64,000 bases of DNA, from positions 14,075,404 to 14,139,403 of the forward strand of contig OU342808.1 of the NCBI GenBank assembly GCA_910591455.2, written 5' to 3'. The DNA comes from Pholis gunnellus (lineage: Eukaryota > Chordata > Actinopteri > Perciformes > Pholidae). This document shows, piece by piece, positions 40,541-53,649 of this stretch. Below the pieces are notes generated by a model, which was given only the letters and a program-made list of their open reading frames with translations, did not search any database and was not told where the DNA came from. The position numbers were made by a program, and so were the translations under genes. How positions within the stretch are numbered: position 1 is the stretch's first letter; every line of letters begins with the position of its first letter.

Positions 40541-43500
40541 CCCTTTCCCTGTACGTGTTTTGCACCAGCATGGTGTAGTTTAGAGACCCAGACTGCAAAG
40601 GTTAATGACTTTGGGGTTAAAGGGCACACCTGCGGTCACAAACAAAACACAATACAATAAATACAGGAAAACATAAACAAACATACTGGGAAATAACTGC
40701 CACAACGCTCCTTCCACCCACATAGGTTTTTGGTTAGCTGAAACTGTGATAAATACAGCGATAATATTGTTATATTTGATCATTCTTTGTATTATAGGTC
40801 AAGCAATATCATTTCAGATTATTTTTTCCAAATTGAAATTGATTGAAGGTCAGGAGTAGGTTGTGTTTTCAACATCATATAAGAGGCAAAGAAAATACTA
40901 ATTTCAGTGCCGTAGAAAGGTCAGCTATATTTTATTTAAAATGTTTTACTTCAACAAAACATCTTGACATTGTCCGCATAGTTCACCATGTTATGTAAAG
41001 CAGATCAATTATATTCTTAGTGCCCTTTTCATAAATGTTGCAGACAATAGCAAGGGGTCGGCTCTTTTCTTCCTTTTTTTTTTAGATGGTAACTTAATCA
41101 GCATACTGGGTCGATCCAAATCAACTGACCTAGGCCCAGGAACACCCATGGGTTTAGTTTCAACAGATGTTGAGGTCACCAAGCACTGTGGTATTCCACA
41201 TGAATGTTTTCAGATATTCTCAGAATAGTTCAGCAAGCAGGTCAGAGTGAAAAGAAGGCGCATAACTTTACATTCTGTGCGCTACAACTTCAAATTCAGT
41301 CTTCAGCTTGACTTCTAATTCAATCAATTATCAACAATAATCAACATGATTGATGAATCTATCTACTATTAATTCAAGACATAGGAAAGTCATTTTGGTA
41401 TTCATTCAAGTCTGTCAACATTGACACGGGCCATACAGGGGTAAGACCAAGTTAGGATGCTCATATTTGATTTGTATATGTGAAATCAAATACATGCATT
41501 CACAGGATGTTCATTTTCTTTAAGTTGACACTGGTGGAACACCTCTTGAGGGACGAGCTTTGTAAGACGGCTGTCACTCCTCCTGACTGGAGGCCTGAGA
41601 TCTCTGAGTAGAGGAGAAAAACAGTATCAGATCCAGCCCGAGATAGCAGGGCTTTGCCGTATAATTACCATGTTAACCCAGATGATTCTTTCTGATCTCT
41701 GCAAACATCAGGGCGCAGGCCCCGCCAGGCCGGCTTAGGCACGGATCTGTCACAGTGCACTGTGGGACACTGGATGTATGTTAGCTTGGTAGCAATAGGA
41801 CTTGGTGTGATCTGCATATACTTTATTTTAAACCCCTTGTGTGTTTTAGTTCACACAGTTCAGGCGCTTACATTTTCAAACCCCAGAAATGTAAATTCCC
41901 CAAAAAATATGCAAATATTTATATGAAAGGCCTGCATGAACTGTGAAATCTTCTTCATTGTTCCTGTTTTAAAATGTATCCTGCCTTGCATACTTTCAGA
42001 AATTATTTTCTGATCTCCACCATTCTGTAAAATGACAAGATACAAGATGCCATTTTTTCTGAAAACCTTATTGTTTAAAATCACATTTTCTTCTGATTTG
42101 TTAATTCTGTTTTTCTACACCTAAACCTCTTTTTTTTATCTAAACCACACAAAGTAGGGATATATGAGATGAGAGACCCATTCCTTCATTGAATGTTATC
42201 CCCCTGAATGTGAGTGGAGATTCTGTCTTTGGTTGCTTGCTTCCTAAGCCTTATTGATCTGTGGGCGTTTTTTCTCCCCCATTCTCCAAAGTCACTAAGC
42301 TTGCATCAATTCATCTTAATCTGTTTGCTCCTTAAACCCGGAACAAGGCATGTCTTGTTTCCTGGTTGTAGGAGTCTCTCGGCTGGCTTCCCTCACATCC
42401 TTCCTAGCTGGGCTTCTCCTGGGTGGCAACAAGAGGCTTTTCATATCGAATCAAGTGTTATTGAGTTTCCCCACACACCTCTTATATTCCCCCCTCTTTT
42501 TCGGTCTCCATCACTTTTCTTCCTCTCTTCCATCCACTTTTAACAAAGCATTCCTTTAATGACGGTGGGATTATGGGCCAACCTTTTGCAGTCAGTCTGT
42601 GGACTAGCCTGTAATCTGACCTCATTACATCCCTTGTGACAAGCTCCTGGGTCACCACAGAGTGACTATACCTTATCCTTCTGAGAAGCCAAGCAGTGCA
42701 CAAGCCCATACCCCGAGATGATACTCAGTCAACCAAGTCAGGCATCCAGGCCACCCTTTCCTCACCGCCATACCTGTCCACCAAAGCGTAATATCCCTTG
42801 ATCCTGTTCACTTCCCTTAACTTCTCCTCCGTTACACCACTGCCAAGATGAATGGTCGTTTGTGGGGGCCGATGAAAACACAATTGTGTGGGTCCAGGCA
42901 TGGCGGTGTCACTGATAAATGTGGAAGGGACACAGGTTCCTAATTGTCTGACATAGGGAGTTAAGAGCAGCAGGCCTCTTCCTAATTACCATATAGCATA
43001 CATTTACTAACAGACAACACACACCACACTCTGTACTGTGTGTCCCCTTCTCTGTCTGGCCTTACATACTGTGCTTAAAGACAAACACAAGTTGCATGGG
43101 GTCTGGTAGTAGACTCTGCTTTGATAGTGTAATGTTATACAAGTTGATGTACTAGATAATGTCAGTTATTTCTTACTTAACGGCTCTTTTAAGATCTAAA
43201 TTAAAAGGCAACTAAATATATTTCTTGAAGTTGAGCAACATTGCGTGCATAGGCACACAACAACAATACAGTACAGTGTATAAATAAAGTGTATATGATG
43301 TGGTTATTTCTGTTCAAAATGGTGGTTGGGGGCTCAAAAACAAACAACTTGTTTTTTCTATACCTTTCTTCTCCATTTATCCCTTTGTCTCTTCAACCTT
43401 CTGTGACTCCAGTGCTCCTACAGGCCACCTTTTCATCCCTCCTCCCTCGCTCTTGCTACCCAGTCCATCCCCCTCTCCATCCCTTCACTCCCCCTGCATG

Positions 43501-46257
43501 TGTCCCTTCATCCCACCAGTGTTTGAGGGGCAGGTGTTGACAGCAAGCTGGCATGTTGTCAGGCCTACAATGCAGGATTGTGCGGTTGCACTGTGCTTGA
43601 GAGGACAAGGGAGGCCAAAGCAGGTCCATTACATCACCCCCATCAACACTGATTGGGCTCAGGACGGGGGTTCCGTGCATGCTCATGAGCGGTTGGCCTG
43701 GCCCGGCCCATATGCCTTTAATACAGGAACAGATGTGGAGCACAGACCCTGAGCTCTCACTCCCCTTATTACCTCCTTCTGCCCTACACACTGCCTCAAG
43801 CCAGTCATGTTGTCCTGGGCCATGCTTAGTGGGCCGCTAGTTAAACAGGTTTAATGGGAACTAACTGGCATGCTTAGATGGTTGGGTGGAGATGATTTTT
43901 ATTTCAGATGGCCTTCCTCCAGAACTGTCTTTGTTTTGCTCTGCACGGAGAGCAGGGGAGGAAAGCAAAAGTCCAAGAGGCGATGACAGAAAAAAGAATT
44001 GTTGGCAGATGATACCAAACTCGTACATCATCAAGCCGTTTGGGGCATGGTTTCTTTTACAAACACACCAAATGGACCAAAAATGGATCAGAGAAACATG
44101 TCAGCTCATATCTCATCACTTCTCAACTCATTTTTGCTATATTCTTACAGTCAGTTATGATAACTGTAGCCAAAACAAACTCCATAGGCCGAAAGGATGC
44201 TGTCTAAATATGTGTTGAACAACAGTGGTGGGACGCCTTTTCCTAGAGACTGACTAATGGTCCCAGACAATCTCAACTATGGGCACATCCATGTAGGAGC
44301 AGGTGGGAGAGGCTCTGCCATGTCCGTGTAGTAATTTGTTGGACCTGAACCAGTGGCAACTGGGGACAGGGACTGTGCCATACCCCATCGGATAACCCCA
44401 TATCCAGACCTCATATATGGGATTCAGATGAGCCAGGGCCAAGACCCTGGTGATTGTAGTTTGTCACAGGGATGTTGTACCTCCAGCTGCTGTGTCAGTG
44501 AGCTAATGCCCTTCTGGGGTTTTCTGTGTGGCCAAGACAAGACTAGGCATGTTTGGTCTGTCATCTTATTCAAGCCTTTCAGGTTGTCTGGGTTCAAGTG
44601 AAGATTGGAGGTATCAACGGAGGCATTCGCACATGGATAGAGGGAAGGACAGAATAAATTGTAAACGAGTGGATGTATGAACGTAAACACAGGAACAAGA
44701 TAGAAGGAGAAGGGAAACAAAAAGAGGAATAAAAAAGCAGAGTGATATGCTGATAGTGAAGCAACAGACAAGAAGCAGCAGGGGTTGACTAGGGGTTGAC
44801 TCATATCTCCTCAATAGCATCCCTCTCCTGTTAGTTGTGCCAGAGCGGCACAGACACAGCCAATCAGGTCCTGAGGTCTCTGGCAGCTATTTCCTGGAGA
44901 GGGATTACCGACCCCTCCTATTGGGCGGGACAAGGCCTCCTGGTCTGAATTCATCAGCGACACGGCGTACGAGATGTAGGAAGCAGGTTAATAGACACTC
45001 ATCAGACATCTGCCGCTGGGTTACCGTCCAATAATCTTCTCCCTGGGTCTGCTGCCAGCAATTGATGACCACGTTTTTCCCCTAAACCCTTCAACTGCCC
45101 TCCCTCCCTCTCTTGCTCTCTCCCTCCCCACCCCTCTGTTCCTCCCAACCTCTCTTCTTAGTACACACTGTTACACACAGACGAATGCACTCTTAGACAA
45201 GTCTGTGGTTGGGTCAACACGCACACGCCTTTCAACCTCCATCCTACCTATCTCCCCTTATACTCCTCTGATGGTAGCAGACTTTTTCAATTTGGAAGGC
45301 CACTTCTGATGGAGTCTGGTGACAGATTTGGGAGGCCAGTGGTGGCTCAGTGTGGCTGTGTGATGAAAAGTCAGCTGTCATACAAGAGCCGAGCGTAATC
45401 CTCCCTTCTAAAGAACATGGCCTACATCTCCCTGGCTTCAAACCACTTTCTGCTCACACCGTCAGCGTGGAACGACATTTTCTGGCTATGTCTGTTTTCG
45501 TCTCTGTCTTTGTCATTTTCCTCACGCTCTCATGGTCTCTTACTGTGTCTCTCTTACTCCCACTCTCTTTTTATTTTTACAGTTTCATTTAGCAAGTGAC
45601 ATTGGTGCAGCAACACTTAATGTCACTTGAATAGTTTTCCTATCCAGGCAATATGCATTCCTTTTTTTCTCAGGGGGTTGCATGCATGTACATTTTTCCC
45701 CCAATTGAACCGTTCTATAGCTGATTTTGCATGTCGCTTGTTTCCGTATATACTGTATATTCATTTGAATTGTCATGAATTTGCATCAGTTATATACTGT
45801 TGTTGATTTGATCTTTCATTCGATTTTTTTTTTTATCAATAACAAACCCCCCTCAGAACTTAAATGTTCACTTTTGCCTTTATTATCAAAAATAACTAGA
45901 TTTTCGATTGACTCATTTCCGAATTCAAGCTTAGTATCACACTCCGGGGCATGTAATGGCTCTCTTAATGATTGCATCCACATGAATACGTGTGGCTCCT
46001 CTCTTATTGACTGTTTTCTCAACCAGGTTCAGAGGGCAAGTAGAGAGTGAAGCTCCCTCTCTGCCAGGTTATTTATGACTTTTCTTCCCCAAAGTTATTT
46101 TTCTTTCTGTGATTGCGGAGCGGTGTGTTAAATCCGACGTGTCGAGAGATTACTCAGCTGGCCGTCAAGTGCACATGGTCAATTTGCCATGATGAGAGGA
46201 ACTGGCTCACACAACCCCTGGAATCTCTCAGTGGAATCCCTGGGGGGAACTCCTCTC

Positions 46258-46258
<1 letters not shown>
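40538..46258 (+). other. Intron sequence, nothing firmly recognised
   Basis: Long noncoding stretch of mixed composition. 42830-43020 has CNE-like texture (CCTAATTGTCTGACATAGGG, CCTAATTACCATATAGC). Open frames of up to 150 codons (43300-43752) are pyrimidine-rich and show no domain. Confidence 0.5.

Positions 46259-46294
<36 letters not shown>
46259..46294. repeat. (AC)~17 microsatellite
   Basis: Perfect AC run ending at a CACGCACA variant. Confidence 0.97.
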
Positions 46295-46299
<5 letters not shown>

Positions 46300-46962
46300 T
46301 TCACGTAGGACGCCAATGTGGTAGTCATTTTAGCCGCCAAAATCAAATAGAGGTTCAATCGTTTCCACATTTCTTAAGATAACATTATGAGAGGGAAAGA
46401 GATCGGAGGGCCGGGGCAATCAAAAATGTTCTGTTTGGTGATGTTTCTATGGAAGGAGAAATAATGGGGTCATGGGATGAAAGGTGAGACATGTGTAAGA
46501 GCAGTTCCTGGGTTCAGCAATAGGACAGTGCCACTTGTTTCTGACTTCACACACGCACAGTTCACTGCTGTCAAAGGCAGCCTGTTAGAGATGCCCTATG
46601 GCCACTCCTCGTAGCAATTAGTGCAATTGGACCTAATAACTTTGGGAATTACTAGAAAAACAGGAGGGGAGGGGTTAGTAACAAAATCTGTAGGGCGCCA
46701 AACACATGTTGGAGTATTTAGGTACACATCCTTTGAAAACTTTCTCAATGAATGAATGAATGATGTGAATGTTAATGCATGTATATTAAGGATCGCTGTC
46801 TGTTGCTGCTTCAGTGCTATTTGTTAGCGTGAGCCATTCATTTCCCCCTGAAGTTTCCTGAAATGCTCTGATGCGTGAGAGGGGAGTGGTTACTAGCAAA
46901 AGAGTTATTCATAACTGCTGATCCTTTTGTGCAAGGGATCTGTGTAGGATGGGGGGCGCGTT

Positions 46963-47210
46963 GAATGCAGGCTGGTACCCGTCTGAGGGTCTCAGACGGA
47001 CCTTGAGACTTGTAGAATGGGCAAAGGGGCGTTTCCTCTGTTCACACTTGAGCTCTGCCCAGCCATGCTGAACCCCCCGGCCTTCATCTCTTCTCTAGGC
47101 CATCATCTTGTGTCTCCCAGCGACAGAGTAATGAAGTGGGGACCATTACGGTCACTATGGCTAATACTGAGCTAATGGAGTTCAGATAGAGGACCAGCCC
47201 ACCTCTACAC
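46963..47210 (+). repeat. Copy 1 of a diverged ~250-bp direct duplication
   Basis: The core 47041-47210 aligns with 48521-48690 in the same orientation. Shared blocks include TTCACACTTGA, CTCTGCCCAGCCATGCTGAA, CATCATCT, CAGAGTAATG, GTGGGGA and CAGCCCACCTCTA, with small indels. By eye roughly four in five core positions agree. Weaker similarity extends 5' to about 46963. No transposon termini were found at the ends. Confidence 0.85.
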
Positions 47211-48211
47211 ATTAAAATAGGCTAGAGCAGTTAAGCCACTATTAAGAAGTGGGAAGGCTGAACCTTTGGAGCTATCCTTTTGAAATTCAAATATGCTCTT
47301 CATTTTTGTGGGTGACACATCACTCAATCTGACTTTATGCTCTGAGGGGAATGTGAGGCTTGTGTGTGCTGACATTCTAGAAACTATGAATATGGTCTAT
47401 CATACTTTATACAGTGCAAGGCTATGCAACGTTAGCAAAGTTCAGTTCTTGCATGGCTAGATGAATGCATACACTTTCTAACAAACAAGTTTGCTGTAAT
47501 CTTGGTCACAGTCTGCCTGAGCCTTTAATGAGGGCCTTTTTGTCACGATGGATCTGCATCTGATCCTCGGTGAGAAGTGAAATGTCTGCAGTCAGCAGTC
47601 AGCACTTCCCTACACAGTAGCTTGCTGCTGCAGAAATCCACTAGCCAAGAGATTTTTGAGTTACAACGTCGCCATATTTGAGGCTTCTGTCACATTCCAT
47701 GTTCAGACTGGCCTCTGCCTTGGCCACATGATTTGCTACACTGCTAACTCCTGTTGCCAAGAACTGTCTTCCTCTGACTTCTGACATCAACCATCTTTAA
47801 ACACTTTGCACTGCGCTGCAGTCTCTCAAATTTCTCTTTTTCCTGTCTGTCTTTTCTCTCATATTCACTTTTTTGCGCTCTCTCTTTCATTTGCTTTTCC
47901 CCTTTGTGTTCCTCCTCAGCGATCTGGCTCACAGCTGAATCTGATTCAGGCATGGAAGGGATCAGATGATTTCAGCTGGAAAAACTGCATTCATTTTGCA
48001 TATTGCTTTGAACCTCGCTAGTATCCAGTTGTCTGTTTTACAGTGATACCCATACGACAGAAAGACTATGATGGTTGTTTCTGGTCCAACAGTACTTAAT
48101 TAAGAAAAAATTCCAGTACAGTGATTGGGTGTCACCCGGAAAATAATGTGTTTTTTCTTTTGTATTGTCTGGCTCATAAAAACGGTATTTAAAAAAAATT
48201 AAAAATAATTA

Positions 48212-48243
<32 letters not shown>

Positions 48244-48441
48244 TCTGCACTTATGAGACCCTCGTTTTGCTTACTGTGAACAGCTGCAAGATCCACATCA
48301 TTCAATATAATTGTTTCTTTGTGAAATAAGACAACTGTAAATCGTACATACACGCCAACGATAGCTCTATTGTGATAACATGTGTTGTACATGATGAGGG
48401 TAGTTCATATCATGTTTTGTGGAGTGTTGGACAGGGCCGAC
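47211..48441 (+). other. Spacer between the duplicated segments
   Basis: Noncoding DNA with pyrimidine-rich sequence at 47820-47920 that ends in an acceptor-like TTCCTCCTCAG, and a TA microsatellite at 48216-48242. No exon supported. Confidence 0.55.
48216..48242. repeat. (AT)~13 microsatellite
   Basis: AT alternation following an A-rich stretch. Confidence 0.93.
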
Positions 48442-48694
48442 ATGAATACAGGGTGTAACCCTTTGTGGGTCCCGAGAGGTTCCAGGGTGATCCAGAATGG
48501 GCGATGGGCGTTTCTCCCCGTTCACACTTGATCTCTGCCCAGCCATGCTGAACCCCTCAGCCTTCGTCTCTTCTCAGAGCCATCATCTCCACTTCTCTCC
48601 ATGCAGCAGAGTAATGGAGTGGGGAACATTAGGGTCACAGTGGCTAATACAGGGCTAATGGGGATCAAACAGACGCCCAGCCCACCTCTATCTT
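48442..48694 (+). repeat. Copy 2 of the diverged ~250-bp direct duplication
   Basis: Partner of 46963-47210, offset by about 1480 bp. The 5' part is more diverged (GAATACAGGG against GAATGCAGGC); the core 48521-48690 is best preserved. Both copies keep the same CTGCCCAGCCATGCTGAA and AGCCCACCTCTA blocks. Confidence 0.85.
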
Positions 48695-49041
48695 AAGCAT
48701 GGAAGTAAATGGAAGACTCTTAACGGACAATATGCAGGGAGTGTCCAAGCACCAGTGGTTTTACTGCTGTCTGAGCTGCTCATGAAATATCATAATTTTG
48801 CAGTGCTTGCTGTCTGTATCATACAAAAAATGTAGTTATTTTAAAATAGAATTTAGTATTTTGACATTCATAGATAGATTGCTGTCCCTAATTTAAAACT
48901 CACTATTTAAGTAATAGTATCAGCAGCCCTTGTCTTCTGCATGGTTTAGCCAGTATAACTGTGTTTATATTGTTTTAACTTATCATTAGTTCAAATGAGT
49001 AATGTAAATGTTTGAACCTCATCTTCTGTACATATTCTTCT
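48695..49041 (+). other. AT-rich intron sequence
   Basis: Noncoding AT-rich DNA; nothing recognised. Confidence 0.6.
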
Positions 49042-49291
49042 TTATTTTTTGAATCCCCTTTCCTGTATATCTTCCTCGTCAGTAAATATAGGAGGAAGGC
49101 CATTATTCCAGATAGAGGTGTTAGCCGTTCTGGGCCGACCTATATTGATCGCCTGTAAGAGGACGCTGAGCGGGGGAGAAGGACTATTTGCTTTAAAGTT
49201 CAATGGCTCTCCACTGCTGTTAGTGTTGCAGCCACAGGAGCAATCGATATCTGGACAGGGACCCATGTCACGAGACACGCTCCCCATTTAG
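49042..49291. promoter_or_regulatory. Complex block, candidate conserved element
   Basis: About 250 bp with higher GC and CpG than its flanks (GGGCCGACC, GGACGCTGAGCGGGGG, GAGCAATCGATATCTGG), open on both strands for about 80 codons. No domain was recognised in either direction and there is no matching acceptor/donor pair. A conserved noncoding element is the more likely reading. Confidence 0.3.
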
Positions 49292-49620
49292 AAACATCAT
49301 AATACTGTGCTGATGCTGTTACCCCACGGCCAGAGCTTCTGTTTAGATTATTTTTTTCTTCTTTACCCCCTCCCTTGTGTCTTGGTTGTCATGTTCCCTC
49401 ATTGCACCTTACAAGCTGCTTTCTTATTTTATACTGTAGGCTGGGTTTTAGCATGGCAGGCTGGAATCAGTGTGAATTGTAATTATAGATGATACACATG
49501 GCTGGAAGGGAGAGATAGAGAGAATACACAGAGCAGAATAAAAGGCAAACAGTCATTTGCAGCAAAGGTAGGTGTCACAAGGTAACTGATTATGTAAAGA
49601 ACACAGTGGAGGTGTTCAGT

Positions 49621-49621
<1 letters not shown>

Positions 49622-49658
<37 letters not shown>

Positions 49659-49669
49659 TGTGTGTGTGT
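49622..49669. repeat. (GT)~24 microsatellite
   Basis: GT run with one TTT interruption. On the transcript it is complementary to the CA arrays at 14.2-14.5 kb. Confidence 0.97.
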
Positions 49670-52600
49670 TTCCGCACACCTCTTTTTTTGCCAATGAAAT
49701 AAGAAATGTATAATAAAATGGGCTCACTGCATTTCCTGGCCGTGGTTCAAGTGCTAAGGGGAAAGAAAGATAAAGGGCACGATTGTTTCTAGTTCAAGGT
49801 GTGTAATGCACAGAGGCGTACATACATAATGGGGTATTGTCAGGGGGTTAGTGTGAGGATATTAATGCGCTGGTTTGTCCATGCTATTTGGTGCAGTGTC
49901 GCTCCCTGAAGGGAACAGTGAGAGTATGCTGCTCTAACTACTCTACCCCCTCCACACCCTCGTACCCCAAGGCCCCGACTAGAGGTCACTCTGTTAAGCA
50001 CAAGAGGCGAGGCCTATTTTAGCCACCATGTTCCAAATACATTCCTCTCCTCTCTTCTCCTCTCCTTCGTTGGTATACATGAATGCCCCGCCTTGCCTCA
50101 TTGTGTTCCGAGCGTTCACCCTCTTTTTAAACCCTCTCAGTATCTCTGCTCATCCCTCAGTGTAATCCTTCTCTACCCATATGCATATGCATAGCTGCTC
50201 TATGGCTGTGCATACATTTGCATCAGTGCCCCCTTTTGCCGCCATCCACCCCCCACCTCCTTCTACCAACACTCCTACTTCTGCCAACACTCCTTCCAAT
50301 AGCCTCCCAAATGAACCTGTTTATGTTTGAACATTCCCACTGGCATTTGAACTCATCACATCGATTTCTTTTATGGCGAGAGGTGGTGAGGCAGTTCGTT
50401 AAAGGGGTTGAAATCGACCATCTAAATATTTGACTAAGAGGTCACTGAGATCGCGGCAGGCCCCAGCGAGAAATAAAGACGAAGGTGCAAGAGAAAGGGG
50501 AAGAGGCTGGGCGTCTTCGACAGGAAGATCCAGCCAGAGGAGGAGTGCCGCAGCAGGATGCAGAGAGTAGAACGGAGCAGAGAGAGGCTGCAGTGCTGAA
50601 CATGGGTTGCATTTTACTTAGGTTCCACAAGAGGGTGGTGCTGGACAATCCATCTCATATCTTTAAAAGGAAGAGAGAAATAACTTCCAAAACACCAAAT
50701 ACATTTATATGTATTCGCATTTAAACAACCTCCACTCGTACTCTTTCAAATAAAGTTATGTACTTGTACTTAAGTTGCAGTCCTGAAAACTAAATTGATT
50801 TTCTTTGCACTTCTCTAAGTACTGCTATTGTGCATGTGTGACAGTAATTACATGCAAAGCCGTCAGTGACATCAAGCAAAATTGACTTCACTCTTCCCTT
50901 GCATTGTCAATCCATCGTTTTGCCCGAACAAAAATGTGTTCCAGAGATAAATCTAAATAGAGAGGGGTCTTGACCGACACAAGGAAGAAATGTGAAATAA
51001 TGAATCTAATTGAATGTCTATTAAAATGATAATTTCTGCCTGATTGGGAAAGTGAGTGGCAGTGTCCAGAGTATTACCTGCCACAGTGTTCCTCCCTTCA
51101 CCAAAGACACGACTCTCTCGCTTCTTTCTCTCTCTGGCACCATGTCATCTCTCTCCTTCTGTCTTCATCTGCACAACATTTTAGAGCTCTTGTCATGATT
51201 CACATAGAGTTCTATCCTAAATTGCGGCATTAGGATATACAGATGATAACATTTGCACTACAATCCCCTCCCATTATGCCCACCATGACAATAGCCCCAG
51301 GGCACACAGAGGGGCTCATGTACCATCTCCTCTGGATACTTTATGCTTAAATGAATAATGCATACAAATATTCACTGTAAAACAAGTGTGTGTCCTCAGT
51401 TAATTGCTTAGCACAAATTATGTATTTTACTATACCATCACTAGCATATGTTCCTTGTCAAGACAATGGCTCCTAGGTTTTGAAAATAAAAAAATAAAAG
51501 GGATTTGCATCAGAAACATAGAGCGACGCTTGTCTTCACAATAGCTAGGCTCTACATAATCCACTTGTTATTGGGAGTTGTTTAAATAATGGTAATTACT
51601 GATCTCTTTACATTGCATTCTCCCCCATTAACAAGCTGTGTATCTCCCCCTCTCTTCCTCACTGTCTCTTTTCTTGCACTACAGTTGTATGCTGCCGTGG
51701 TGTCTGTAGTCTGGTGTCTGTTGTCATGGTGTTCAGAGCCCATGCCAGATGTCATAGTTAACTTTGAGAGAGGGAGAGAATCGTGCTCGAGGCTATTTTG
51801 TTGTCAGTGATTTAAATGAAACACAGAGATGTTAAAATGTTAGACTTGCCCCACAAAGCTTCCCCTTTTTCTTGCGTTTTTGTTTTTTGAGAGAGATATT
51901 AGATTTACCTTGAGGGTACGCAGCCCTTTGCTCAGTTATATAGAAGAGACTCGCACAGATTTGTTTGAAATCGGCTTGAACAAGTAGTTATCAAAGAAGA
52001 AATTAAAGTGGCTAAGATAAAAATGTATTTATGTTCTTTTAATGTAATTCGAATAAAAAAAATAAAAAGACGTATATTAGAGTCAGGAGTACACATTGAT
52101 TTCAGCATGTGAAAGTGCATTATGCGGTGCAGTCCCTCAGACTAAGCTGTGTGAGTATATGGCATATTCTGAATTGTCATCATTCAATCAACAACCAATA
52201 TCTGCTTTTAACAAAGGGCTATTCTTTTCCTCACTTTGACTCTGACTACAGTACAACTTACTTGGTTTTCATAATTATTTGTTACAGTAAATACTCAATA
52301 TTTAAAAGAAGATCTGGTTTAAATACATTTTAATGCAAGAGATGAATAAAGGTTGATTATTAGATTACACCATACAGTTTAATGTGTTATGAATTAATTA
52401 ACAGTAATTGTAAATAAATGCATGCATATATACCGTATGTCTGTGTGTATATATTATATGTATTCATGTATTACATACATAAATAAGATATATACGTACT
52501 ATAAATTTAGTGGAACTGGGCATCTTGAATTTACTTTTGTAATGCTTAAAGTTGCTCCATATTGTGTGTCTGCACACAAAGCATATCATTAAAACTTTCC

Positions 52601-53622
52601 TTGAGATTTTTTTAAATCAATAACTGCATATGATACAACACTGAATCTTAATATTCCATTTTGTATTCATCCAAAATTGAAATAATGAATATTTGAAAAA
52701 AATATTTTCAGTATAGTTGAAGGTAAATCAAATTAATTAATTATGTTTATTATTCTATGAATATGTATATTGTGTAGATACTGTACAAAGTGAAGCTGCT
52801 GTGAATGAATTAGACTGTAACATTTTATATTTAGGCAATAATTCATCAGCTAACTTTTATTGGTTTAATTTATGGGAAAGCAATTTTCACTACCAGCACT
52901 GCGGTAAACATCGTTAATCAAAATACATTATTATAATGAAGCTGTTTTAAAATGTTTATTAAAGGAAATAAAAAAGGGGTTACCCTTGCTTTGTGCATCT
53001 TTCCATTGTTGTGATAATTAATAGCTAAAGTGAACGCTTTCTTTGCCAATGCAGATGAGGAGAGAGTGCCAGAGCAGGGAGAACAGTTGGACTATAAATT
53101 TAACAATAGACTTAACCTTAAGTGATGAACGGTATGTAATATTACAGGAGTAGTCCCAAGCAAATGCACCCCACTGCCTCACACCATGCTGGAGACCACA
53201 GCCAATTAAATCCATCGATGTAAATGTTGGCTGATGCTCATTGGACAGTGGGTGGCCTCTGGATTTTTACATTTAGCAGTTGATAGCGTTGTGAAGGAGG
53301 GCGTGTGCGTGTGTGTGTTGCTCCAGGTTGAAATTATGTTTTGGTGAACAGAGTGAGTCATCCTTGGCATCCTGGGTGGCTGCAACAGTGTTTGCACATT
53401 ATATTCAAGTGAAAACGAAATAACATTAGACGTTAAATGGCACAAAATGTTTTAGTGTGGCTTTGTGTTTGCGACTGTTTCTTACAGTATCTATCCGGAT
53501 CTGTTGGCCAGCAATTTTGTTGACCTCGTGAAACACTTAATGACTTTGTACCAAGACTTACGTCACAAAGTGAAGTGTTAACCCCCACCCAGTGCAATTT
53601 GTGTCATTTGGTGATAGCCTTC
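49670..53622 (+). other. Intron sequence, AT-rich towards the 3' side
   Basis: Noncoding. 50930-51070 is CNE-like (GAATCTAATTGAATGTC, TTAAAATGATAATTTCTGCC). 52000-52980 is strongly AT-rich. A hydrophilic short frame at 50466-50602 is discussed separately. Confidence 0.5.
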
Positions 53623-53649
53623 CCTCTCTCTCTCTCTCTCTCTCTCTCC
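53623..53649. repeat. (CT)~13 microsatellite
   Basis: Perfect CT run. Like the longer tract at 40.5 kb, it is complementary to the GA tract of the upstream intron. Confidence 0.95.

Noticed and set aside
40341..40629. Arg/Glu-rich minus-strand ORFs
   Set aside because: Translations of the complement of the CT microsatellite.
43300..43752. 150-codon + strand open frame
   Set aside because: Pyrimidine-rich, Pro/Ser-biased, without domain or splice support.
47806..48021. Open frame preceded by a strong acceptor-like tract (TTCCTCCTCAG near 47920)
   Set aside because: There is no usable GT donor before the stop, and exons C and D already join in frame without it.
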